Shown here piece after piece: positions 15,673-23,475 of a DNA stretch of 52,467 nt (positions are counted from its first letter, which is position 1; each line of letters begins with the position of its first letter). The notes under the pieces were generated by a model. That model did no database searches. It saw nothing but the letters and a program-made list of their open reading frames with translations, and was not told the DNA's origin. Made by a program: the position numbers and the translations under genes. Source of the DNA: an uncultured Bacteroidales bacterium (GTDB taxonomy: Bacteria; Bacteroidota; Bacteroidia; Bacteroidales; Bacteroidaceae). The stretch covers positions 78,239 through 130,705 of the forward strand of contig CADBXL010000019.1 of the NCBI GenBank assembly GCA_902798615.1, written 5' to 3'.

Positions 15673-17694
15673 TTATCTGCCCATCAGGACAAGCAATACG
15701 TTGATATCGCTTGGTGAAACGCCCGGAATACGTGAAGCCTGTGCAAGAGTCTCAGGATTGATGTTTTCCAGTTTCTGACGTGCCTCTGTGGAAATACCTT
15801 TCAGTTCGCTGTAATCGAAATGTCCTTGAATACGGATGTTCTCAAGTCGGTGCATCTTTTCAGCAGCCTGTTTCTCACGCTCGATGTAACCTTGATATTT
15901 TATCTGTATCTCGGCTGTTTCGGCAATTTCCTGCTTTCGGTTTGTCGGACGGTTTATAATCTCTTTCAGATGAGGTAATGATTCTGCGAGCCATTCTATC
16001 GAGATTCCTGGACGTGCTATGAGCTCGTGGAGCTTGCATCCGTAATGGAGTGGGGTAGAACCGATGCTTTCAAGAGCAGCGTTTACTTCCTTTGGCTTTA
16101 CATTGGTTCTGTTGCAATAATCGATGATTTCAGCAATATGCGCCTTTTTCTCTTGCCACCATGCGTTTCTCTCGTTTGTGGCAACGCCAAGTGCGTAGGC
16201 ACGCTCTGTGAGTCGGGCATCAGCATCATCCTGACGAAGAAGAATACGGTATTCAGCACGTGAGGTGAACATACGATAAGGTTCATCAACACCTTTTGTA
16301 ACCAAATCATCGATGAGAACGCCTATATAAGCCTCGTCTCTGTGAAGGATGAGAGGGTGGTAGGTGTTAGGTGATGCGTTCTCGGTGTTTGTGCTTCCTG
16401 CAAATATAGCAGCATTAACACCGGCAACCAGACCTTGACCAGCAGCTTCCTCATAGCCTGTTGTTCCGTTTACCTGACCTGCAAAGAACAATCCGCTAAC
16501 TTTCTTGCTCATTAATGAGTGGTCAAGCTGAGTAGGATCAAAGTAATCATACTCTATGGCATAGCCCGGGCGATATACCTTTACATCCCTAAGAGCCGGA
16601 ATCTTCTTCAGAGCCTCAAGCTGAACCTCGATAGGCATAGAACTTGAGAAACCATTTAGATACATCTCATTGGTGTTAAGTCCTTCAGGCTCAAGGAATA
16701 GCGGATGATGATCCTTATCAGGAAATGTCACGAGTTTAGTCTCTATGGAAGGACAATAACGTGGACCTGTGGATTGTATCTGTCCGTTGAAAAGGGGCGA
16801 ATCTGCAAGTCCGCTCTTCAAGGTCTTGTGAACTTCTTCGTTTGTTGTGAATGTCCAGCAAGGAAGGAAAGCGTCGTTAAGGTCTATCTTTGATTCGTCC
16901 TTGTTCAGCCGCAGATATTCCTTCATATAAGAGAAACTATGATAATCATGCTCTCCAGGCTGAAGTTCAGCATCCTCAAAATGAACGGATCTCTTGTCAA
17001 TTCTCACAGGAGTTCCAGTTTTCATCCTTGCAGAACGAATGCCCAGAGCATTAAGGCATTCTGTCAAATGAGGAACAGGAAGCTCGGCACAACGACCACC
17101 AGGAACCATCTTTCTGCCGACGTGCATGAGTCCGTTGAGGAAAGTACCGGCTGTGATGACTACGGTAGGAGCCATAATCTCAACACCCCAGATGGTTCTT
17201 ACGCCTATGGCCCTCACTCGACCTTTTTGAGGAGAGAAATTTTCTGTAAAATCCTGAGCGTCAATACATTCCGAAGATTCTCCCCCTTGGGGGAGTTGGA
17301 GTGGGGCTGTCAGTACTTCTTCTACCTGATCCTGCCAGATATCGAGATTCTCAGTCGAGTCGAGCATTTCACGCCATTTCCAGATGAACTGCCCACGGTC
17401 ACATTGAGCACGAGGACTCCACATGGCAGGACCTTTGGAACGGTTGAGCATACGGAATTGAATAGAAGTTGCGTCTGTCACGATTCCCATTCCGCCACCG
17501 AGGGCATCAATTTCACGGACAATCTGCCCTTTGGCAATACCTCCAACGGCCGGGTTACACGACATCTGTGCAATTTTGTTCATGTCCATAGTTATGAGGC
17601 AAGTCTTAGCGCCCATTTTGGCTGCGGCATGTGCAGCTTCGCAACCGGCGTGACCACCTCCAACGACTATAACATCGTAATATAAAGTTGTCAT
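15673..17694 (-). CDS. mnmG: tRNA uridine-5-carboxymethylaminomethyl modification enzyme, with an inserted segment
   Basis: 673 residues. FAD-dependent partner of MnmE that installs the cmnm5 group on wobble U34 of several tRNAs. The N-terminal dinucleotide fold is VVGGGHAGCEAA; other signatures are SCNPAVGGIAKGQIVREID, GTFLNGLMHVGRKMVPGGR, NGTTGYEEAAGQG and TSRAEYRILLRQDDAD. The family is usually about 620-630 residues. The excess is largely a segment at residues ~129-157 (APLQLPQGGESSE onward) between QVEEVL and GRVRAIGVRT, translated from a palindromic repeat (17224-17310). The frame is kept, so the enzyme may still work. A TTG-N19-TACTTTTG promoter lies just upstream on the minus strand. 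Confidence 0.96.
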   Translation of the reverse strand: MTTLYYDVIVVGGGHAGCEAAHAAAKMGAKTCLITMDMNKIAQMSCNPAVGGIAKGQIVREIDALGGGMGIVTDATSIQFRMLNRSKGPAMWSPRAQCDRGQFIWKWREMLDSTENLDIWQDQVEEVLTAPLQLPQGGESSECIDAQDFTENFSPQKGRVRAIGVRTIWGVEIMAPTVVITAGTFLNGLMHVGRKMVPGGRCAELPVPHLTECLNALGIRSARMKTGTPVRIDKRSVHFEDAELQPGEHDYHSFSYMKEYLRLNKDESKIDLNDAFLPCWTFTTNEEVHKTLKSGLADSPLFNGQIQSTGPRYCPSIETKLVTFPDKDHHPLFLEPEGLNTNEMYLNGFSSSMPIEVQLEALKKIPALRDVKVYRPGYAIEYDYFDPTQLDHSLMSKKVSGLFFAGQVNGTTGYEEAAGQGLVAGVNAAIFAGSTNTENASPNTYHPLILHRDEAYIGVLIDDLVTKGVDEPYRMFTSRAEYRILLRQDDADARLTERAYALGVATNERNAWWQEKKAHIAEIIDYCNRTNVKPKEVNAALESIGSTPLHYGCKLHELIARPGISIEWLAESLPHLKEIINRPTNRKQEIAETAEIQIKYQGYIEREKQAAEKMHRLENIRIQGHFDYSELKGISTEARQKLENINPETLAQASRIPGVSPSDINVLLVLMGR
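17224..17310. repeat. GGG/CCC palindromic repeat inserted in frame in mnmG
   Basis: TCCCCCTTGGGGGA (17281-17294), followed by GTTGGAGTGGGGCTG, is the same palindrome-plus-flank seen between genes at 22464-22491 and 25842-25920 and, diverged, at 11351 and 11473. Here it lies inside coding sequence and adds about 29 residues without a stop or frameshift. The outer limits are estimated from where MnmG similarity stops and resumes. Confidence 0.7.
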
Positions 17695-17710
17695 TTTCTT
17701 AAATTTTCTA

Positions 17711-17740
17711 CAAAAGTAAGAAGAAATTTTGAAATTTCAA
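17711..17740 (-). promoter_or_regulatory. mnmG promoter
   Basis: On the minus strand TTG (17740-17738), a 19-base spacer and TACTTTTG (17718-17711), 17 bases before the start codon. Confidence 0.6.
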
Positions 17741-17750
17741 GTAGAAAAGT

Positions 17751-17780
17751 TTGTTTTATCACTATTTTTAATTAATTTTG
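17751..17780 (+). promoter_or_regulatory. frd operon promoter
   Basis: TTTG (17751-17754), 18 bases, TAATTTTG (17773-17780). It leaves a leader of about 115 bases before the frdC ATG at 17901; no riboswitch or ORF was recognised in that leader. It is divergent from, and close to, the mnmG promoter. Confidence 0.7.
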
Positions 17781-17900
17781 CAGTCTAGTTCATATAATAT
17801 TAGGTAAAAAATGCTTTAATCCCTAATTCTTTTCAAAGAAAACAGTCATTCGAAAAAACTCAAAACATTATTTATAACTTTATTTAAACAACAATCATTT

Positions 17901-18581
17901 ATGTGGTTATTTAATTCATCAATTGGAAGAAAGGTTGTTATGTCAGTAACTGGCATGGCCCTCATCCTGTTCTTAACGTTCCACATGTCAATGAATGTAG
18001 TGGCACTCTTCTCAGAGGAGGGTTACAACATGATCTGTGAATTGCTTGGTGCCAACTGGTACGCTGTAGCAGCAACAGCAGGTCTTGCTGCATTGGCTGT
18101 AATTCACATCTTCTATGCTTTCGTCCTGACAGCACAGAATCGTAAGGCACGTGGTGACAACAAGTATGCTGTTACTGACAAGCCAGCAAAGGTAGAGTGG
18201 GCATCACAGAACATGCTCGTTCTCGGTATCATCATTGTTGTAGGCCTTTGCCTTCACCTTTATGACTTCTGGTCAAAGATGATGCTTCAGGAGCTTATCG
18301 GTGGTGACACTATTTACGCAACAGACGGTGCTTATTGGATTCGTCACACTTTCTCTGATCCAATTCACGTTGTGATTTACCTCATCTGGCTTGTTGCTCT
18401 CTGGTTCCACCTCACACACGGTTTCTGGAGTGCTCTTCAGACAGTGGGTTGGAATGGTAAGACATGGTTCTGCCGTTGGAAGGTTATCAGCATTGCTTAC
18501 TCAACACTCCTGTTCGCAGGCTTTGCCATCGTAGTTATCTATTTCGCTATCAGCGAGATGTGTGGTGGTAGCTGCTGCTAA
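17901..18581 (+). CDS. frdC: Fumarate reductase/succinate dehydrogenase cytochrome b subunit
   Basis: 226 residues, five membrane-spanning segments, of the b558 family (Bacteroidetes/epsilon type). It opens MWLFNSSIGRKVVMSVTGM, with haem-ligand candidate His residues in LTFHMSMN, VIHIFYAF, CLHLYDFW and WFHLTHGFWS. It anchors FrdAB to the inner membrane and passes electrons from menaquinol. First gene of frdCAB. A 73-base spacer before frdA carries a 9-bp tandem array. The strongly biased codon use (many CGT, GGT and GCT in frdA) suggests high expression, as expected where fumarate respiration yields succinate. Confidence 0.95.
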   Translation: MWLFNSSIGRKVVMSVTGMALILFLTFHMSMNVVALFSEEGYNMICELLGANWYAVAATAGLAALAVIHIFYAFVLTAQNRKARGDNKYAVTDKPAKVEWASQNMLVLGIIIVVGLCLHLYDFWSKMMLQELIGGDTIYATDGAYWIRHTFSDPIHVVIYLIWLVALWFHLTHGFWSALQTVGWNGKTWFCRWKVISIAYSTLLFAGFAIVVIYFAISEMCGGSCC

Positions 18582-18589
18582 TTAGTTAA

Positions 18590-18643
18590 CTAGAATCTCT
18601 AGATTATCTAGAATTTCTGGAATATCTGGAACAACTAGAAAAA
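18590..18643 (+). repeat. 9-bp tandem array in the frdC-frdA spacer, six units
   Basis: Units CTAGAATCT, CTAGATTAT, CTAGAATTT, CTGGAATAT, CTGGAACAA and CTAGAAAAA follow without gaps. The array fills most of the intercistronic spacer and ends 11 bases before the frdA ATG. It may affect translation or mRNA stability; no hairpin with a T-run is present, so termination is unlikely. Confidence 0.75.
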
Positions 18644-18654
18644 ATCAAAACAAA

Positions 18655-20637
18655 ATGACTAAAGTATTAAATTCAAGAATACCAGAGGGACCAGTAGCAC
18701 AGAAGTGGACCGAATTCAAGGCTCACCAGCGTCTGGTTAACCCAAAGAACAAACTGAAGCTCGACGTTATCGTAGTAGGTACTGGTCTTGCAGGTGCTTC
18801 TGCTGCTTCTTCTCTCGGTGAGATGGGCTTCAACGTACTTAACTTCTGCATTCAGGACTCTCCACGTCGTGCTCACTCTATCGCTGCACAGGGTGGTATC
18901 AATGCTGCTAAGTGCTATCAGAATGATGGTGACTCTGTATATCGTCTTTTCTACGATACAGTAAAGGGTGGTGACTACCGTGCTCGTGAGGCTAACGTAT
19001 ATCGTCTTGCAGAGGTTTCAAATAACATTATTGACCAGTGCGTTGCACAGGGTGTTCCTTTCGCTCGTGAGTACGGCGGTATGCTCGCTAACCGTTCTTT
19101 CGGTGGTGCTCAGGTTTCTCGTACATTCTACGCTAAGGGTCAGACAGGTCAGCAGCTCCTCCTCGGTGCTTACTCTTCACTTATGTGTCAGGTAAACGCT
19201 GGTAAGGTAAAGCTCTACACCCGTTATGAGATGGAGGATGTTGTTATCATCGATGGTCGTGCTCGTGGTATCATCGCTAAGAACCTCGTTTCTGGTAAGC
19301 TCGAGCGTTTCTCTGCTAACGCAGTAGTTATTGCTACAGGTGGTTACGGTAACGCTTACTTCCTCTCTACAAACGCTATGGGCTGTAACTGTACAGCAGC
19401 TATCCAGTGCTACCGTAAGGGCGCTATGATGGCTAACCCTTCATACGTTCAGATTCACCCAACATGTATTCCTGTACATGGTGACAACCAGTCAAAACTT
19501 ACTCTGATGTCAGAGTCTCTGCGTAACGATGGTCGTATTTGGGTACCTAAGAACATTGAGGATGCTAAGGCTCTTCAGGCTGGTACAAAGCAGGGTTGGG
19601 ATATCCCAGAGCAGGATCGTGACTACTATCTCGAGCGCCGTTACCCAGCATTCGGTAACCTCGTACCTCGTGACGTAGCTTCTCGTGCTGCTAAGGAGCG
19701 TTGTGACAAGGGCTTCGGTGTGAACAATACAGGTCTTGCCGTATTCCTCGACTTCTCTGAGTCTATCCAGCGCCTCGGTATCAACGAGATCCGTCAGCGT
19801 TATGGTAACCTATTTGATATGTATGAGGAGATCACAGACGTTAACCCAGGTGAGTTCGTTCGCTCTGAGGGTGGTTTCGACTACTACAAGCCAATGATGA
19901 TCTTCCCTGCTATCCACTACACAATGGGTGGTATCTGGGTTGACTACGAGCTTCAGACAACAATCCCTGGTCTCTTCGCTATCGGTGAGTGTAACTTCTC
20001 TGACCACGGTGCTAACCGTCTTGGTGCTTCTGCTCTTATGCAGGGTCTTGCTGACGGTTACTTCGTACTTCCTTATACAATCCAGAACTACCTCGCTGAT
20101 CAGTCAATCTGGCCACGTCTCTCTACTGATATGCCTGAGTTCGACGAGGCAGAGAAGGCTGTTGATGCAGAGCTTACACGTCTCCTCAACATCAAGGGTA
20201 AGCGTTCTGTGGATTCTATCCACAAGGAGCTCGGTCATATCCTTTGGGAGCATGTAGGTATGGGTCGTACCAAGGAAGGTCTTGAAGAGGGTATCAAGCT
20301 TATCAAGGCTCTCCGTCAAGAGTTCAACTCTAACCTCTTCGTTCCAGGAGCTAAGGAAGGTCTCAATGTAGAGCTTGACAAGGCTGTTCACCTCCGTGAC
20401 TTCATCCTTATGGGTGAGCTTATTGCTACTGACGCCCTCCATCGTGAGGAGTCTTGTGGTGGTCACTTCCGTGAGGAGCACCAGACAGAGGAAGGTGAGG
20501 CTAAGCGCGACGATGAGCACTTCTTCTATGTAGGTGCTTGGGAGTATCAGGGCAATGATGATACAACCCCTGTACTTAACAAGGAGCCTCTTGAGTATGA
20601 GATAATCAAGGTACAAACACGTAATTACAAGAACTAA
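18655..20637 (+). CDS. frdA: Fumarate reductase/succinate dehydrogenase flavoprotein subunit
   Basis: 660 residues. Catalytic subunit reducing fumarate to succinate (reversible). The FAD-binding fold is [21 protein letters not shown], with the covalent-FAD His in [14 protein letters not shown]. Active-site segments include [25 protein letters not shown], the [16 protein letters not shown] region with its catalytic Arg, and [20 protein letters not shown], then [14 protein letters not shown]. Length fits the b558-type enzymes. frdB follows after one base, so they are translationally linked. Confidence 0.97.
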   Translation: MTKVLNSRIPEGPVAQKWTEFKAHQRLVNPKNKLKLDVIVVGTGLAGASAASSLGEMGFNVLNFCIQDSPRRAHSIAAQGGINAAKCYQNDGDSVYRLFYDTVKGGDYRAREANVYRLAEVSNNIIDQCVAQGVPFAREYGGMLANRSFGGAQVSRTFYAKGQTGQQLLLGAYSSLMCQVNAGKVKLYTRYEMEDVVIIDGRARGIIAKNLVSGKLERFSANAVVIATGGYGNAYFLSTNAMGCNCTAAIQCYRKGAMMANPSYVQIHPTCIPVHGDNQSKLTLMSESLRNDGRIWVPKNIEDAKALQAGTKQGWDIPEQDRDYYLERRYPAFGNLVPRDVASRAAKERCDKGFGVNNTGLAVFLDFSESIQRLGINEIRQRYGNLFDMYEEITDVNPGEFVRSEGGFDYYKPMMIFPAIHYTMGGIWVDYELQTTIPGLFAIGECNFSDHGANRLGASALMQGLADGYFVLPYTIQNYLADQSIWPRLSTDMPEFDEAEKAVDAELTRLLNIKGKRSVDSIHKELGHILWEHVGMGRTKEGLEEGIKLIKALRQEFNSNLFVPGAKEGLNVELDKAVHLRDFILMGELIATDALHREESCGGHFREEHQTEEGEAKRDDEHFFYVGAWEYQGNDDTTPVLNKEPLEYEIIKVQTRNYKN

Positions 20638-20638
20638 A

Positions 20639-21394
20639 ATGGCAAATATTTCTTTCACAATAAAATATTGGAAGCAGAATGGTCCTAAGGATAAGGGTCA
20701 TTTCGATGAGCGTGAAATGAAGAACATCCCTGATGATACTTCATTCCTTGAGATGCTCGATATGCTCAATGAGCAGTTGATCAGCGAGGGTAAGGAGCCT
20801 TTCGTATTCGATCATGACTGTCGTGAGGGAATCTGTGGTATGTGTTCACTCTATATCAACGGTACTCCTCATGGTAAGACAGAAACTGGCGCAACAACAT
20901 GTCAGCTCTACATGCGTCGCTTCAAGGACGGTGAGACTATCGTTGTAGAGCCTTGGCGTTCAGCTGGTTTCCCAGTTATCAAGGACTGTATGGTTGACCG
21001 TTCAGCATTCGATAAGATTATCGCTGCTGGTGGTTACAACACTATCCGTACTGGTCAGGCACAAGATGCTAATGCTATCCTTATTCCTAAGCAGGATGCT
21101 GACGAGGCTATGGATTGCGCTACATGTATCGGTTGCGGTGCTTGTGTAGCAGCATGTAAGAACGGTTCTGCTATGCTCTTCCTCTCTTCTAAGGTATCAC
21201 AGCTCGCACTCCTTCCACAGGGTCGTCCAGAGGCTGCAAAGCGTGCTAAGGCTATGATTGCCAAGATGGATGAGCTCGGCTTCGGTAACTGTACTAACAC
21301 ACGTGCTTGTGAGGCTGTATGTCCAAAGAACGAGTCTATTGCTAACATTGCTCGCCTTAATCGCGAGTTCATTAAGGCAAAGCTCGCTGACTAA
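20639..21394 (+). CDS. frdB: Fumarate reductase/succinate dehydrogenase iron-sulfur subunit
   Basis: 251 residues. Carries electrons from the cytochrome b subunit to FrdA. The [2Fe-2S] ligands are in DCREGICGMCSLYINGTPHG with the later TTC (residues ~60-85). A CIGCGACVAAC cluster motif lies near residues 161-171, and the last ligands lie in CTNTRACEAVCP. Directly downstream of frdA and followed by a clear terminator. Confidence 0.97.
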   Translation: MANISFTIKYWKQNGPKDKGHFDEREMKNIPDDTSFLEMLDMLNEQLISEGKEPFVFDHDCREGICGMCSLYINGTPHGKTETGATTCQLYMRRFKDGETIVVEPWRSAGFPVIKDCMVDRSAFDKIIAAGGYNTIRTGQAQDANAILIPKQDADEAMDCATCIGCGACVAACKNGSAMLFLSSKVSQLALLPQGRPEAAKRAKAMIAKMDELGFGNCTNTRACEAVCPKNESIANIARLNREFIKAKLAD

Positions 21395-21423
21395 AAATTA
21401 GATATTTTTCGGTCATAAATAAG

Positions 21424-21463
21424 GGAACTGATGGTTTTTATACTATCAGTTCCTTCTTTTTTT
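21424..21463 (+). terminator. Terminator of the frdCAB operon
   Basis: GGAACTGAT (21424-21432) pairs with ATCAGTTCC (21445-21453), followed by TTCTTTTTTT. Confidence 0.88.
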
Positions 21464-21483
21464 ACGAATTTAAGCATTTTTTC

Positions 21484-21514
21484 TTGGTGAAAAGAAAAAG
21501 ATTTCATATATTTG
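21484..21514 (+). promoter_or_regulatory. Promoter of the STAS/RsbW-type pair
   Basis: TTG (21484-21486), 20 bases, TATATTTG (21507-21514). It leaves a leader of about 50 bases before the ATG at 21570. Confidence 0.55.
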
Positions 21515-21569
21515 CAGTCGTAAATCTATTAAGAAAAGCATTAAACAAGTCAAATAATCGTCATAAGCT

Positions 21570-21875
21570 ATGAAACTAACAATTGAAAAGAATGATACCA
21601 CAATAACTGGTATCCTTGAAGGTCGTCTTGATACAGCTGCTTCTACACAGTTTGCCTTAGACATGGAAGAACTTATAGAAAATGCTGACAAGCATATCGT
21701 GCTCAACTGTGAAAAGATGGAATTCATTTCTTCATCAGGTCTTCGTCTATTCCTCTCTCTTCGCAAGAAAACAATATCACAGGGTGGTGATGTAACTATA
21801 AAGGGTGCAATTCCTGCTGTAAAGCAAGTTTTTGCTATTACAGGTTTCACAGCCCTGTTTAAGTTTGAGGATTGA
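21570..21875 (+). CDS. STAS-domain anti-anti-sigma-type protein
   Basis: 101 residues, a single STAS domain of the SpoIIAA/RsbV type. The phosphorylatable Ser lies in FISSSGLRLFL (residues ~50-60). MKLTIEKNDTTITGILEGRLDTA is the standard opening strand-turn. It would bind the partner kinase encoded 55 bases downstream when unphosphorylated. Bacteroidetes generally lack sigma-B/sigma-F, so the regulated target may not be a sigma factor; it could be a PP2C-linked switch controlling another protein. Confidence 0.88.
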   Translation: MKLTIEKNDTTITGILEGRLDTAASTQFALDMEELIENADKHIVLNCEKMEFISSSGLRLFLSLRKKTISQGGDVTIKGAIPAVKQVFAITGFTALFKFED

Positions 21876-21930
21876 TAATATCCCTACTTATTTATTTTTG
21901 TTTTCTACGGCAATAAAATACCAAGGAGTT

Positions 21931-22341
21931 ATGCAGTTGCTCTTAAAGAACGATATTTCGCAAGTGCCATTACTGGCTGATTTCATCAATCAGGTATGTA
22001 ATGAATTTGCTCTTGACCAAAACCTTAGTTTCCAGTTGAATCTGGTGCTCGAGGAGGCTGTGGTCAATGTCATTCAGTATGCCTTTCCAAAAGGCGAAGA
22101 GCATACATTCACATTGGATGCTGATAAGGAAGCTGATACTATCACTTTTGTGTTAAAGGACGATGGGAAGCCATTTAATCCATTGAAACAAGCCCCCAAC
22201 GTGGATATTAACCTTTCTGCAGAAAAACGTCAAATCGGTGGATTGGGTATATTCCTTGTTCAGCAAATGATGGACGATGTAGATTACCAACGCACTCCAG
22301 ATGGAATGAATGTGCTGGTAATGAGGAAAAAGAGTAGCTAG
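21931..22341 (+). CDS. RsbW/SpoIIAB-type serine kinase (HATPase_c)
   Basis: 136 residues. The GHKL ATPase boxes are all present: N box LEEAVVNVIQYAF (residues ~43-55), DDGKPFNP (G1) and GGLGIFLVQQMMD (G2). It probably phosphorylates the adjacent STAS protein. I chose ATG 21931 because AGGAG lies four bases upstream and the protein then aligns from its first strand. A longer frame open from 21832 would overlap the STAS gene and add 33 unrelated residues. Confidence 0.87.
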   Translation: MQLLLKNDISQVPLLADFINQVCNEFALDQNLSFQLNLVLEEAVVNVIQYAFPKGEEHTFTLDADKEADTITFVLKDDGKPFNPLKQAPNVDINLSAEKRQIGGLGIFLVQQMMDDVDYQRTPDGMNVLVMRKKSS

Positions 22342-22456
22342 TAAAGTGAATAGTGAAAAGTTAAGAGTGAAGAATTTGAGTTTCTTTTTATGAAAGGCAA
22401 TCAACGGCCTTAAACAACAATATTAACTCAAATTCTTCACTCTTTACTTTTCATTC
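22342..22456. repeat. Inverted 7-bp-period element between convergent genes, copy 1
   Basis: Left arm units GTGAATA, GTGAAAA, GTTAAGA and GTGAAGA (22346-22373) then ATTTGAG. The right arm AACTCAAATTCTTCACTC, then TTTACTTTTCATT, is its inverted counterpart (22425-22455). The interior GAAAGGCAATCAACGGCC then TTAAACAACAATATTAAC closely resembles that at 40783-40890. It lies between the RsbW-type gene and the MaoC gene, so a two-way terminator is plausible. Confidence 0.7.
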
Positions 22457-22463
22457 CTCTCAA

Positions 22464-22491
22464 GGCTCCCCCTTGGGGGGCTGGGGGCTTT
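22464..22491. repeat. GGG/CCC palindromic repeat
   Basis: GGCTCCCCCTTGGGGGGCTG (22464-22483), then GGGGCTTTTA. Closest relative of the segment inserted in mnmG. It touches the 3' end of the MaoC gene (22491). Confidence 0.6.
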
Positions 22492-22958
22492 TAGTTATTG
22501 AAATAGTAGATGAAGATAGCTATGCCCTCGAGAGCCTTTTTGCCTGTTTCCTTTACGTTCATAGTGAACTTAACCTCGGTTTTAACAGCACCGCGGAGGT
22601 TCTGGATGCTCTGAAGCTTTGTAGTGAGGTTGATGCTCTGACCAGAGAGAACTGGCTGACCGAATTTCATCTTGTCAATACCGTAGTTTACGAGCATTTT
22701 CACGTTTCTTACGTCAACAATCTGCTCCCATAGGTGAGGGAGAACAGAGAGAGTGAGATAACCATGAGCGATAGTTGTGCCAAACTGGCTTTCTGTCTTT
22801 GCACGCTCTGTGTCAACGTGAATCCACTGATGGTCGAGAGTAGCGTCAGCAAACAGGTTGATACGTTCCTGAGTAAGTTCTACATAGTCAGAGGTACCGA
22901 GTTCCTTTCCTTCGTATGAAGCGAATTCCTCGAAGTTGTTGATGATAAGTTTTTCCAT
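22491..22958 (-). CDS. MaoC-like hotdog dehydratase
   Basis: 155 residues, a single hotdog domain. DATLDHQWIHVDTERAK, then FGTTIAHGYLTLSVL, carries the hydratase 2 motif residues (Asp and His of the DxxxxH-type dyad). Members hydrate trans-2-enoyl-CoA or related thioesters (R-specific enoyl-CoA hydratases, NodN-like proteins). No fatty-acid or PHA genes are nearby, so the substrate is unknown. Cytoplasmic. It stands alone, convergent with the RsbW-type gene. Confidence 0.85.
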   Translation of the reverse strand: MEKLIINNFEEFASYEGKELGTSDYVELTQERINLFADATLDHQWIHVDTERAKTESQFGTTIAHGYLTLSVLPHLWEQIVDVRNVKMLVNYGIDKMKFGQPVLSGQSINLTTKLQSIQNLRGAVKTEVKFTMNVKETGKKALEGIAIFIYYFNN

Positions 22959-23047
22959 TTTATTCTTTATTTACAGACCATCTAAATCCCCCTGCATAAG
23001 AGAGACTTCCTTTTTCAAATCAGGATTAGGGTCTTCTTATTTAATAT

Positions 23048-23075
23048 TTTCTACTTTACTCTATCTACTTTGTAC
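23048..23075. repeat. Short 7-bp array, four units
   Basis: TTTCTAC, TTTACTC, TATCTAC and TTTGTAC in tandem; the last reaches the stop codon of the Cys/Lys-rich peptide gene. Confidence 0.6.
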
Positions 23076-23302
23076 TATTTCTTACTTTCCTGCTTTGTAG
23101 CACCAGTCTGTGCGTCTGTCTTCTGCTCGCTTTTTTTAGCCTTGCAACAATCCTTCTTTTCGCACTTTTTTGTCTTGTCACATGCTTTCTTCTCGCACTT
23201 CTCAGTTTTGCACTTCTTATCACCTGTGCATTTCTTCTGATCCTGTGCGTTAACCATCAAGGCCATCATTGCAATGAGGCCGAGTATTAAAGTCTTTTTC
23301 AT
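23075..23302 (-). CDS. Exported Cys/Lys-rich small protein
   Basis: 75 residues. A clear signal peptide MKKTLILGLIAMMALMVNAQ, then a ~55-residue mature part made of Lys, Cys, Glu, Asp and Thr: QKKCTGDKKCKTEKC, EKKAC, TKKCEKKDCC. It has seven Cys at 4-6 residue spacing. No family was recognised; the pattern suggests metal or haem binding, or disulfide cross-linking at the cell surface. It is divergent from feoAB, with a TATTTTTG -7 box at 23328-23335 on its own strand, so a link to iron handling is plausible but unproven. I favour a real gene because of the signal peptide and promoter. Confidence 0.65.
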   Translation of the reverse strand: MKKTLILGLIAMMALMVNAQDQKKCTGDKKCKTEKCEKKACDKTKKCEKKDCCKAKKSEQKTDAQTGATKQESKK

Positions 23303-23439
23303 TTTTGTTTATTATTTAAATTCTCTGCAAAAATACGAATAAAACACCGAATGTCAAAGACTAAGTACGTTTTTTTATGTTTTTATCATCATTTGTAGGT
23401 ATTTTTTCCTCTTATCAGCCAATATTTCACACCCTCTTA

Positions 23440-23469
23440 TTGAAAATAAGCTGTTTTTTAGTAACTTTG
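23440..23469 (+). promoter_or_regulatory. feoAB promoter, nearly leaderless
   Basis: TTG (23440-23442), 19 bases, TAACTTTG (23462-23469). The ATG at 23476 is only six bases beyond the -7 box, so the transcript would start at or within a few bases of the start codon. Confidence 0.6.
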
Positions 23470-23475
23470 CACTTG

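Noticed and set aside
11351-17694. One operon from deoC to mnmG
   Set aside because: mnmG has its own promoter, apt is followed by a terminator, and gaps hold parS sites and arrays; at most some neighbours are cotranscribed.
23377-23475. Upstream extension of FeoAB by 33 residues
   Set aside because: It would precede the -7 box and has no similarity to FeoA; ATG 23476 fits the domain start.
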